The notes below the pieces were generated by a model that searched no databases, had not been told where the DNA came from, and was given only the letters and a program-made list of their open reading frames with translations. 64,000 nt of DNA from an uncultured bacterium (GTDB lineage: Bacteria > Cyanobacteriota > Vampirovibrionia > Gastranaerophilales > Gastranaerophilaceae): the NCBI GenBank assembly GCA_946622415.1, contig CAMOPX010000001.1, forward strand, positions 1 to 64,000, read 5' to 3'. Position numbers and translations under genes: made by a program. Positions 55,693 to 64,000 of this stretch are shown in pieces (positions within the stretch are counted from its first letter, which is position 1; every line of letters begins with the position of its first letter).

Positions 55693-57069
55693 TTATTTTC
55701 TTCCTGCGATTACTCTTGCAACATGCACACCCGAAGCGCTTGCTTGCATTAAACCTCTTGTTACGCCTGCGCCATCTCCTATTGCAAAAAGATTTTTTAC
55801 ACCCATAGTTTCTAATTCATTAGAAATCAATACTCTTGCGGAGTAGAATTTAACTTCTATACCATATAGAAGAGTATATCTTGATGCTACACCGGGTGCA
55901 ATTTTATCGAGTGCATATATCATTTCGATGATGCTTAATAATTGTCTATATGGAAGAACAAGACTCAAATCCCCCGGAGTTGCACATTCTAATGTCGGCT
56001 GAATTATTGATTCTTTAATTCTTTGCGGGGTGGAACGTCTGCCATCCAATAAGTCGCCGAATCTTTGTACCAAAATTCCGCCTGACAACATATTGGCCAA
56101 AGATGCAATATGTTGACCGTATTTTATGGGTTCGTGGAAGGGTTCCGTGAATTTTTTAGACACAAGAAGCGCAAAGTTTGTATTCGGAGTCTTTTTGTCT
56201 GCGTATGAGTGTCCGTTTACGGTTGAAATACCGTTATAGTTTTCGTTTACGACTTCACCATTTGGATTCATACAGAAGGTTCTAACTTCATCTCCAAAGG
56301 TTGGTGAATGATAAATTAATTTTGATTCGTATAATCTTGAAGTTATGTGTTCCATAACGGCAGCGGGTAATTCGACTCTGACGCCGACGTCTACGGCATT
56401 ATTAATCATTTCTATTTTGTGTTTAATGAATTGTTGGCTCAACCAATCTGCACCTTCTCTTCCGGGCGCCACAACAACAAAATCAGCCAGATATTCATTA
56501 CCTTGTTTTGTTGTAAAACCTTTGATTGTGCCATTTTCAATAATTAATTCGGATACGAGTTCGTTATTTATAATATCAATTCTGTCTGCCAAATAATCTT
56601 GCATTGATTTTAGAACGGAAAGAGATTTTTCCGTGCCCAAGTGACGAACGGGCGAATGAACAAGTTTTAATTCAGCTAAAGTTGCAGCATGTTCAATGTC
56701 GGCAAATTCTGCTCTGTTTGTACCGAATACGGTTTTTGTCGCACCGTGCTCAAGGTATATATTGTCGCAATAATCAATTAAGTTTTCAACATCTTTGTAT
56801 GGCATATAATCAACCAAGTGACCGCCGACTTCTGGTGTTAGGGTTAATTTTCCATCGGAAAATGCGCCTGCACCGCCCCAGCCGCACAATAAACCACAGG
56901 TTTTGCAGCTCATACATTGTTTTACACCTTCTCTTAGAGGGCATTTTCTTTTTTCGATTTTTGAACCCTTTTCAATTAATAAAATTTTCCAATCGGGCTT
57001 TAATTTCGCTAATTCTAAAGCAGTAAAAATTCCCGCAGGGCCGCCCCCGACTATTGCAACGTTGTACAT
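55693..57069 (-). CDS. NAD(P)/FAD-dependent oxidoreductase (COG2509-like)
   Basis: YNVAIVGGGPAGIFTALELAK; GVKNLFAIGDGAGVTRGLMQASASGVHVAR. Confidence 0.85.
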   Translation of the reverse strand: MYNVAIVGGGPAGIFTALELAKLKPDWKILLIEKGSKIEKRKCPLREGVKQCMSCKTCGLLCGWGGAGAFSDGKLTLTPEVGGHLVDYMPYKDVENLIDYCDNIYLEHGATKTVFGTNRAEFADIEHAATLAELKLVHSPVRHLGTEKSLSVLKSMQDYLADRIDIINNELVSELIIENGTIKGFTTKQGNEYLADFVVVAPGREGADWLSQQFIKHKIEMINNAVDVGVRVELPAAVMEHITSRLYESKLIYHSPTFGDEVRTFCMNPNGEVVNENYNGISTVNGHSYADKKTPNTNFALLVSKKFTEPFHEPIKYGQHIASLANMLSGGILVQRFGDLLDGRRSTPQRIKESIIQPTLECATPGDLSLVLPYRQLLSIIEMIYALDKIAPGVASRYTLLYGIEVKFYSARVLISNELETMGVKNLFAIGDGAGVTRGLMQASASGVHVARVIAGRK

Positions 57070-57189
57070 TATACCTTCCTTTTATTATACTGATAAGGGA
57101 AAAATCCTATCTTATTATATTATAAACAGCTTTATTTTTATGCAGAGGAAAATATAATTTTACATTTTGTTATGATAGGAAATTAACAT

Positions 57190-58233
57190 TTATTTGCAAA
57201 TTTCCGTTTCTTTATCGATAAAATCTCTCAATTCAAGCGTTTTTTTAAAATTAAAAGAAATCAATTGATTAAATCTTAAACCCAGAGTGCAGGAAGGACA
57301 AATGGTTAAAATCAAATTCGGATTTGTTATTTTGATGTTTTTTGCTTTTTTAAGTGCAATTTTTGTTGAAATTATGGGATGAAAAATAAAATAACTTCCC
57401 CCGAATCCGCAGCAATCAGAGTAATTTTCCAATCTTTTATAATTAATTCCTTTTATATTTTTCAAAAATTCTTCCGTTTTTAAAAATTCGTTTTCATCCA
57501 TATGACAGGGTTTATGGAAGGTTATTGTTTTATTTCTGTATTTTGAATTATCTTTTATTTTAATTTTGTTTTCAATTAAATCGTTAAAAAATAAAAGCTT
57601 GTTTTTATCTATATTTCCATATTCTTCAACGGCTTTTTTGCAGCTTGCACAATCAAAAACAACAAGTTTTGCCGAATTAATCAGAGAAATATTTTTTTCT
57701 TTTGCTTTTTTATAATTTTTTATATCACCCGAGGTTAAATAAGGCAAACCGCAGCAAGAAAATTCGGGATTGAAAAATAACTTATCAAGATAAGTTTTTT
57801 TATGCTGTGCTTTTGCAACACAACCTTTAAAATACAGGATATCCGATTTTTTTGTTTTTGGTCTTGATTTAAAGAAATTCAAAATATAAACCAGTTTCAA
57901 AGGTAATAATTTTAAAATTAAAAATACCCTCTGACTGAATAAAGATGGGTTTAACAGGGCATTTTTGTATGCAAAAACAGATGTTGTATCAACTAAAGAA
58001 GGACAGCCTGATTTGCATTTTGTACAATTTAGGCATATCTTTAAACCCTTTTTTACTTCTTTTTCGGTCAAGATACCTTTTTTGTACCCAGAAAGTTTAC
58101 ATATAAGACCTCTTGATGTGTTGTTTTCATCCTTTTTTATGCTGTAAATAGGACAATTTTCCAAACACAAACCGCATCTTGAACACTTTGAAAGTTCTTT
58201 TTCTATTGAGTTTTCTTTGGTTTCATCAAACAT
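57190..58233 (-). CDS. 4Fe-4S and CCG-domain protein (GlcF/GlpC-like)
   Basis: CSRCGLCLENCPIY, CLNCTKCKSGCPS, two cysteine-rich CCG motifs. Confidence 0.8.
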   Translation of the reverse strand: MFDETKENSIEKELSKCSRCGLCLENCPIYSIKKDENNTSRGLICKLSGYKKGILTEKEVKKGLKICLNCTKCKSGCPSLVDTTSVFAYKNALLNPSLFSQRVFLILKLLPLKLVYILNFFKSRPKTKKSDILYFKGCVAKAQHKKTYLDKLFFNPEFSCCGLPYLTSGDIKNYKKAKEKNISLINSAKLVVFDCASCKKAVEEYGNIDKNKLLFFNDLIENKIKIKDNSKYRNKTITFHKPCHMDENEFLKTEEFLKNIKGINYKRLENYSDCCGFGGSYFIFHPIISTKIALKKAKNIKITNPNLILTICPSCTLGLRFNQLISFNFKKTLELRDFIDKETEICK

Positions 58234-58275
58234 AATTTTAGTGTATTACAAAAATTTTTTTGATAGAATAATTTT
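58234..58275. promoter_or_regulatory. Compact divergent promoter pair, both apparently leaderless
   Basis: Minus TACACT (58240-58245)-N6-ATG; plus TAGAAT (58264-58269)-N6-ATG. Confidence 0.5.
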
Positions 58276-59301
58276 ATGAATACAGTTGTTTTATCTAAAT
58301 TTTCTCTTTCGGAATTGGAAAATTATATCGTTGAAGCGGGTGAAAAAAAATTCCGCGCGGGTCAGATTTTTTCGTGGATTTGGGCAAAAAACGCCAAATC
58401 ATTTGACGATATGACGGATGTAAAAAAAGAATTTAGAGAATATTTAAAACAAAACTGTACGATTTTAGATTGCAAAATAAAAACTCGCCAGATATCAACA
58501 GACGGTACAATTAAATATTTAATCGAATTTTCTGACGGTTTGTGCGCAGAAGCAGTGCTTATGCGATTTGATAACAGAAGTAATCTTTCTATGTGTGTGT
58601 CTTCTCAAGTCGGCTGCAAAATGAATTGCAAATTCTGTGCCACGGGTAAAAACGGCTTTAAAAGAAATTTATCCGCTCATGAGATTGTTTCCGAAATTTT
58701 GCTTGCTCAGCAGGATACGGATTTAAAAATAACAAATGTCGTTTTTATGGGACAGGGAGAACCGTTAGATAATTTTGAAAACTTAAAAAGAGCAATAGAA
58801 CTTATTAACAAGAATCTTCAAATTTCAATAAGAAGACTAACCGTTTCAACCTGCGGAATTGTGCCAAAGATATCCGAATTATCAAAATGTGAATTATTGC
58901 CTACTTTAGCAATATCTTTGCATGCACCAAACCATGAAATAAGAAAACAGGTTATGCCTGTTGAAAATAAGTATAATATGCAGGAATTAAAAAACGCACT
59001 TTTGGAGTACAATAAAGCAACAAAGGACAGAATTACAATAGAATATATTTTAATTGGCGGGTTAAATGATTCTATTCAATGCGCAAAAGAATTAATTGAA
59101 TATTTAAAAGACATTAAATGCAACATAAATCTTATTCCATATAATCCGATTGGAATGGATGACTTCAAAAAACCGTCCAAAAAAGATATTTTGAAATTTA
59201 AGTATATTTTAGAAGCATCAGGAAAGAAGGTCACAATCAGGCTCGAAAGAGGTGCTGATATAGACGCAGCTTGCGGACAATTGGCGGGAAAGATTTCTTG
59301 A
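58276..59301 (+). CDS. rlmN: 23S rRNA (adenine2503-C2)-methyltransferase
   Basis: SSQVGCKMNCKFCATGKNGFKRNL, VVFMGQGEPLDNFEN, TIEYILIGGLND. Confidence 0.95.
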   Translation: MNTVVLSKFSLSELENYIVEAGEKKFRAGQIFSWIWAKNAKSFDDMTDVKKEFREYLKQNCTILDCKIKTRQISTDGTIKYLIEFSDGLCAEAVLMRFDNRSNLSMCVSSQVGCKMNCKFCATGKNGFKRNLSAHEIVSEILLAQQDTDLKITNVVFMGQGEPLDNFENLKRAIELINKNLQISIRRLTVSTCGIVPKISELSKCELLPTLAISLHAPNHEIRKQVMPVENKYNMQELKNALLEYNKATKDRITIEYILIGGLNDSIQCAKELIEYLKDIKCNINLIPYNPIGMDDFKKPSKKDILKFKYILEASGKKVTIRLERGADIDAACGQLAGKIS

Positions 59302-59305
59302 TTTA

Positions 59306-61147
59306 TTAAATATATGCATTAAACAAGCTTAATTGTGATGATAAAGATGCCATAACCGAATCCATTTTATTGAATTTGGCTGCCATTTCGGATTGATAAC
59401 GTGTTAATCTTGTATTGGCTGTTTCGATTCTTTTATTCATATTTGATATTTGATTGTTTAATGAATTTGTATATGTTGTAAAGAAACCTTTTTCGTTATC
59501 CATTACACCTGATAAAACGTTTGCCATTCTGTCGAAAATGCCGTTATCAGTTTTTGATGTGTAACCGTCAGATAAAAGTTGTTTTACGGAATACAAGTTT
59601 TCACTTAATGCTTCTTTTAATTTTTCATTATCAATTGAAATATTTGATATATCATTTTTTGATGTAGAAATACCGATTTGAGATAATAAAGAGAATATTC
59701 CGTCATTCTCTCCGGAATTAGATAGTATGCCTTTCAGTGTGGAAGAAATACCTCTGAGCGTAGCATCACTTCCGATTGCGCCTTCTGATGATGTTGCGGT
59801 TTTGATTGAGTTTATTACATCATTATATGCTGTAACAAAGTCATTCAACGCTGTTTCGATATTTGAATAGTCGGGTTCAATATTTAAAGTAACAGAAGTT
59901 GCTTTTCCCGAATCTTCACCTATAACTTCATCTTCTTTTGCCGTAGGTTTTTTAACCGTAATAGAGAGGTTTGCAATACCTGAAGATTCACCTGTGATTG
60001 TATTTGAGTTAGAAATTACTTTGTTGCCGTTGATATATACAATTGCATTTTCACCGAGTTGTTGTGAACCTGAGGCAATGATTTCGTCGCCTTCTTCGTT
60101 TATTTCTGTCAAACCTAATACGTTTAACAGGTTTGTTCCTTCTTCAGAAAGGCTTATATTGTTTTTGCCTGTTTCGGTTGATGTAAGAACTAATTTATTT
60201 GTTAATGAATCAAAGCTTGCTTTTACATTAGCATCACCATTTCCGTTGATTCTTGAAACTAAATCGTTAAGAGAAGTGTTTTTGTCTACCGTAAAATCAA
60301 CTCCGTTGATGGTGATTTTACCTGATTCTGCTTCTTCACCTTCTTCATTAAAGAAATTGATACCTTTTAAGCCTGATTCTTCGCTTACCATTGCAACGTC
60401 CGTTAAAACGGAAGAAACAGGGTATGAGCTTTTGTATCCGTATGTTCCTATTGAATCATGAAGTTTTAGAGCTGATACAAAATTGGATGAATCCCCGCTT
60501 GAACCTATTGAAAGATTAGCGCTTTCATCTTCAACCCATTGTTCGTTTTCATCTTGTTTATATGCTTTGATTGAAAAATATCCGTTTTCATCTATGTCGG
60601 CTTGAACCTTGTTTCCCGTAGTTTCTGAGATTTTGTTGAGTACATCACTAACGGTGTCATCTTCGCCTATTTCAACATTGTATTCTTTTCCGTTCAAAAA
60701 TATGGAAAAATCTCCGGATTTTGCTTGTCCGTTTGCTAAATTTGTAAATTTAGTATTTTCTATTTCTTCTTCCGTAAATGCACCCAAACTATGCGTACTT
60801 GTTGCAGTAGTTGCTGTCGCTACTTGGTCTATTTTTAATTCAACCGATGCGGCAGCAACATTACCTTTTGAAACTGCTGTTGCATAGTCTGAATTTGATG
60901 AGGTAATGGAGGTATTTGTCCACATATCTGATGTGGAATTGTACATACTTTTTGTAAATGTTTGCAGAGTGGATAAAAGTTTAGAGCACTTTGATTTCAG
61001 CCCTGTAATAGCTGAATTTTTAGTGTTGAGAGCTGATAATTTGGTTGTGAGAGGTTTTACCGTGGATTCTTGTTTTGCGCTTACTAAAGATGATACCCAT
61101 CCGTCAATATCGAATCCTGAACCAATTCCTGTAATCGTGCTAGCCAT
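59306..61147 (-). CDS. fliD: Flagellar filament capping protein FliD
   Basis: GIGSGFDIDGWVSSLVSAKQES N-term; C-term SLNNQISNMNKRIETANTRLTRYQSEMAAKFNKMDSVMASLSSQLSLF. Confidence 0.93.
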   Translation of the reverse strand: MASTITGIGSGFDIDGWVSSLVSAKQESTVKPLTTKLSALNTKNSAITGLKSKCSKLLSTLQTFTKSMYNSTSDMWTNTSITSSNSDYATAVSKGNVAAASVELKIDQVATATTATSTHSLGAFTEEEIENTKFTNLANGQAKSGDFSIFLNGKEYNVEIGEDDTVSDVLNKISETTGNKVQADIDENGYFSIKAYKQDENEQWVEDESANLSIGSSGDSSNFVSALKLHDSIGTYGYKSSYPVSSVLTDVAMVSEESGLKGINFFNEEGEEAESGKITINGVDFTVDKNTSLNDLVSRINGNGDANVKASFDSLTNKLVLTSTETGKNNISLSEEGTNLLNVLGLTEINEEGDEIIASGSQQLGENAIVYINGNKVISNSNTITGESSGIANLSITVKKPTAKEDEVIGEDSGKATSVTLNIEPDYSNIETALNDFVTAYNDVINSIKTATSSEGAIGSDATLRGISSTLKGILSNSGENDGIFSLLSQIGISTSKNDISNISIDNEKLKEALSENLYSVKQLLSDGYTSKTDNGIFDRMANVLSGVMDNEKGFFTTYTNSLNNQISNMNKRIETANTRLTRYQSEMAAKFNKMDSVMASLSSQLSLFNAYI

Positions 61148-61233
61148 ATTAAAAAATTCCTTTTACTCTACAAAAAATCCGTATTCTGTAAATAAATTCC
61201 ATCTTACTGGAAAAGTATAACATATATTTTTAA

Positions 61234-61268
61234 AAAATGTAACATTATTTTAACAAATGTTACATTTT
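61234..61268. promoter_or_regulatory. Operator-like inverted repeat upstream of fliD
   Basis: AAAATGTAACATT-attttaaca-AATGTTACATTTT; a TATACT -10 candidate lies at 61214-61219 (minus). Confidence 0.55.
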
Positions 61269-61320
61269 ATGAAGTAGATTATAAAAATTTATTTTATTTT
61301 TTTTAATATGGCATGCCGTT

Positions 61321-62286
61321 CTATGCTGAAATATCAAGCATTGTTCTTGCTATTTTTGGTGCAATATCAACCTGTTTAATTTTGTCAACTTCAGGTTTAG
61401 TTTGACTGTTAGTTACAACAATTTCTTTTATTGCGGGATTATTTAAATTTTGAAGTGCTTTTCCGTTGAATAAACCGTGGCAAGCTGCAATATAGACCTC
61501 TTTTGCGCCTTTATTTGTCAGCATTTTAACTGCTTCTGCCATTGTTCCTGCTGTATCTATCATATCATCATATATTATGCAGGTTTTGCCGTTAACATCG
61601 TCACCCAATAACATTTCGGCTTTTGCTTTATTGTGTTCCGCTCTTTCTTTGTATATTATTGCTTTGTTGCAGTTAAGTGCTTTTGCCAATTTATCCGCTC
61701 TTTTCTTTCCGCCAAAATCGGGTGAAATAACAACTAAATCTGATGTATCATCAAATTTATCTTGAAAATATTTTGTCATTTCATCAAGTGAATCTAAATT
61801 GGTAAGTTTTATATCCTTGCCGAAACCTTCTGTTGCAGGTGCATGGATATCTGCTGTTATTACTTCATCAACTCCTGATGTATGTAAAAGTGATAAATTT
61901 AAAGCTGCAGAAATAGGTTCACCAAGTTCAGTTTTTCTTTCTTGTCTTGCATAGGGGAAATTTGGCAAAATTGCAACAATTTTATTTGCGCCCATTCTTT
62001 TTGCCGCATCTGCTTTTAAATACATTTCCATTAAATTGTCATTAACTTCGTTTCCTGAATTTGACATAATAAATACGTCTTTATTTCTCATATCGTCTTT
62101 AATATTGACATACGTTTCGCCGTTTGCGAATTTTTTTGTAACGGTTTCCGTGGGGTTAATACCCAGTTCGTTTTCAATACTTTTTTCCAAATCCGTAGGC
62201 TTTGAAGAAGGTATGATTCTGATATCTTCTTTTCCTTTGAATTGTAAAGAATTAAATTTGTTTGTTAATGAAATCGGTTGTATCAT
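61321..62286 (-). CDS. prs: Ribose-phosphate pyrophosphokinase with N-terminal extension
   Basis: ELGINPTETVTKKFANGETYVNI, VAILPNFPYARQERK, IIYDDMIDTAGTMAEAVKML. Confidence 0.88.
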   Translation of the reverse strand: MIQPISLTNKFNSLQFKGKEDIRIIPSSKPTDLEKSIENELGINPTETVTKKFANGETYVNIKDDMRNKDVFIMSNSGNEVNDNLMEMYLKADAAKRMGANKIVAILPNFPYARQERKTELGEPISAALNLSLLHTSGVDEVITADIHAPATEGFGKDIKLTNLDSLDEMTKYFQDKFDDTSDLVVISPDFGGKKRADKLAKALNCNKAIIYKERAEHNKAKAEMLLGDDVNGKTCIIYDDMIDTAGTMAEAVKMLTNKGAKEVYIAACHGLFNGKALQNLNNPAIKEIVVTNSQTKPEVDKIKQVDIAPKIARTMLDISA

Positions 62287-62446
62287 AATTTTTTCCTCAT
62301 ATAAAGTAGCAAATCATAGCATTTAATCCAATAATTATACCAAATTTTATGCATGCCGAGTATGTTTTTTAAGAAATATATCAAAATCTATATTTAGCCT
62401 AATCGGCTAATTTAAATCAGATTCAAAATACTAAAAAATTCAATGT

Positions 62447-63763
62447 ATGAATATATTTTTTTATTTAATACTATTTTTTATTTTTGGAGCAGAAAATTGT
62501 TTAGGAAACGAAATTAATATTGAGTTTTTTAAAAAATTTAATGATGAATGCTTGATGGAATATATTATTGAAGCTTTGGAAAACAACCACGATTTAAAAC
62601 AGGCAAATCACAGTGTTGAACAATACAGATTTGAAATTAAGTCACAATTTTCTAAAGAAATGCCTTTGTTGAATGTAGGAAGTTCTTATTTGGGTGTTCA
62701 TTTTCCAAAAAGTGATATGTCGGATTTTTTGTTTGTGCGCCCGAATGCTTATATATTACCTTTTAGAGTTCAATATGAGCCTGATTTTTTGCTCAAAAAT
62801 AGAGATAAAACAAAATCTTTAAAAAAACTCTATTTTGCAAAACTTGCAAACCGAAAGGCAATATATATTTCACTTTTATCTGATGTTGCAAGCGGTTATT
62901 TGAATATTTTGCTATCGGATTATTTAATAGAAAAACAAGAAGAAATTTTAAACAGTAAAAGGAATAATCTCTATTTAACGGATAAAAAATTTAAAGCGGG
63001 GGTTGTTGATTCGGTTATATTAAATGACTATAGAAAAAAATACATAAATCAGGTACTCATGTACGACAATTTAATTAAAAACAGAAAAACAATGCTTTAT
63101 AATTTTGCTGTTTTGTTAGGCAAGAGTCCTCAATGTATTGAAGAACTTAAAAGAGGAAGTATAAAAAATATTGAATATGCGGAAAATATTCCCGAAATAA
63201 TTAATTCGGATTTGATATTTAACCGCCCTGATTTAATAGAAGCCGAAAATAAATTAAGAAGTGCAAAAATTGATATCACAATTGCGAAAAAAGAGTTTTT
63301 CCCGAGTTTCAATTTGAATGCTTTATACAGTATGGATTCTGCGACAGGCGGAAACTTTTTTTCTTGGAACAGTGCTTTTGGATTTTTGGTTGCGGGTCTT
63401 ACTCAGGATATTTTTAAAGGCGGCTATAAAATCGCAAATTTAAAAATTAAAAAAGAAAAGTATGAAGAACTCTTGGAAAAATATTTTCAAACTGATTTAA
63501 ATGCTCTAAAAGAAGTTAATAATGCTATGAATTTAATAAAGCAGGATACAATATCCGAAAATTCATCTCTTAAACAATTGAAGCTTCAAAACGCAATATA
63601 TAAATCATCAAAGAAAAAATTACATCGCGGTACTGTTTCCAAAATGGAATATTTTGATAATAAAGCAGCTCTGAATACCATAGAACAGTCGTGGGCAAGC
63701 TCTAAAACAGCAAGACTCGTTGATTATGTAACTTTATATAAGGCATTAGGCGGACAATTATGA
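62447..63763 (+). CDS. TolC-family outer membrane efflux protein
   Basis: ALENNHDLKQANHSVEQYRFEIKSQFSKEMPLLNVGSSY; NRPDLIEAENKLRSAKIDITIAKKEFFPSFNL. Confidence 0.88.
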   Translation: MNIFFYLILFFIFGAENCLGNEINIEFFKKFNDECLMEYIIEALENNHDLKQANHSVEQYRFEIKSQFSKEMPLLNVGSSYLGVHFPKSDMSDFLFVRPNAYILPFRVQYEPDFLLKNRDKTKSLKKLYFAKLANRKAIYISLLSDVASGYLNILLSDYLIEKQEEILNSKRNNLYLTDKKFKAGVVDSVILNDYRKKYINQVLMYDNLIKNRKTMLYNFAVLLGKSPQCIEELKRGSIKNIEYAENIPEIINSDLIFNRPDLIEAENKLRSAKIDITIAKKEFFPSFNLNALYSMDSATGGNFFSWNSAFGFLVAGLTQDIFKGGYKIANLKIKKEKYEELLEKYFQTDLNALKEVNNAMNLIKQDTISENSSLKQLKLQNAIYKSSKKKLHRGTVSKMEYFDNKAALNTIEQSWASSKTARLVDYVTLYKALGGQL

Positions 63764-64000
63764 AAATAAAAATAATTATATTTGTTTTGCTTGTTGTTTT
63801 ATTAATTGTTTTTTTGATATTTTTTGTTTTTTTTAATAACGATAAAAATATTATAGAAACCTATGGAAATGTTGAAATAAGACAGGTGGATTTGTCTTTT
63901 CAAGTGGATGGAATAATAAACAATGTTTTTGTTGAAGAAGGAGATTACATTAAAAAAGGTGATTTAATTGCAACTCTTGATGATAAAGACTACAGAGCTA
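63760..64000 (+). CDS. HlyD/MFP-type periplasmic adaptor, truncated by window edge
   Basis: TM anchor then VDLSFQVDGIINNVFVEEGDYIKKGDLIATLDDKDYRA; ATGA overlap with tolC-like gene. Confidence 0.85.
   Translation, partial: MKIKIIIFVLLVVLLIVFLIFFVFFNNDKNIIETYGNVEIRQVDLSFQVDGIINNVFVEEGDYIKKGDLIATLDDKDYRA

Noticed and set aside
60906-61220. 104-aa plus ORF over fliD
   Set aside because: Antisense to the fliD N-terminus and without a recognisable domain.

Overview
AT-rich bacterial chromosome segment, densely coded, mostly housekeeping genes. The content suggests the Gastranaerophilales/Vampirovibrionia ('Melainabacteria') side of Cyanobacteriota, but that placement is inferred from gene content and was not tested. 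Recognisable genes: typA/bipA, rpoD, dnaG, queC + DUF366, mscL, a large SF1 helicase-nuclease, a hook/rod operon (two FlgF/FlgG-type proteins, flgB, flgC), rplI, minE-minD-minC, pgk, lemA + DUF3137, alaS, a DAACS symporter, tRNA-Gly(TCC), a 788-aa RTX-like repeat protein, skp/ompH, ispE, rsmA, gshA, a histidine kinase/response regulator/GspE-like trio, gshB, three TPR proteins, fliO, neuB-like, kdsC-like, lysC, tilS, hpt, a flavodiiron protein, rlmN, fliD, prs, tolC and the start of an HlyD-type adaptor. I saw no CRISPR array, prophage or transposase. Main points to follow up: (i) about ten unlinked genes with a -10-like hexamer exactly 6 nt upstream of ATG and no Shine-Dalgarno, suggesting leaderless transcripts; (ii) two intergenic regions (about 14190-14322 and 21660-21913) with orphan + strand terminators that look like unannotated small RNAs; (iii) a cluster of four small secreted, mostly Tyr-rich proteins; (iv) a degenerate GspE/PilB-like ATPase next to a kinase/response regulator pair; (v) an A8 tract that puts the natural start of the skp/ompH gene out of frame; (vi) an RTX-like protein beside tRNA-Gly; (vii) a shared '[IVQ]xFxG' motif near the N-terminus of otherwise unrelated proteins; (viii) a helicase with a C-terminal nuclease-like domain.
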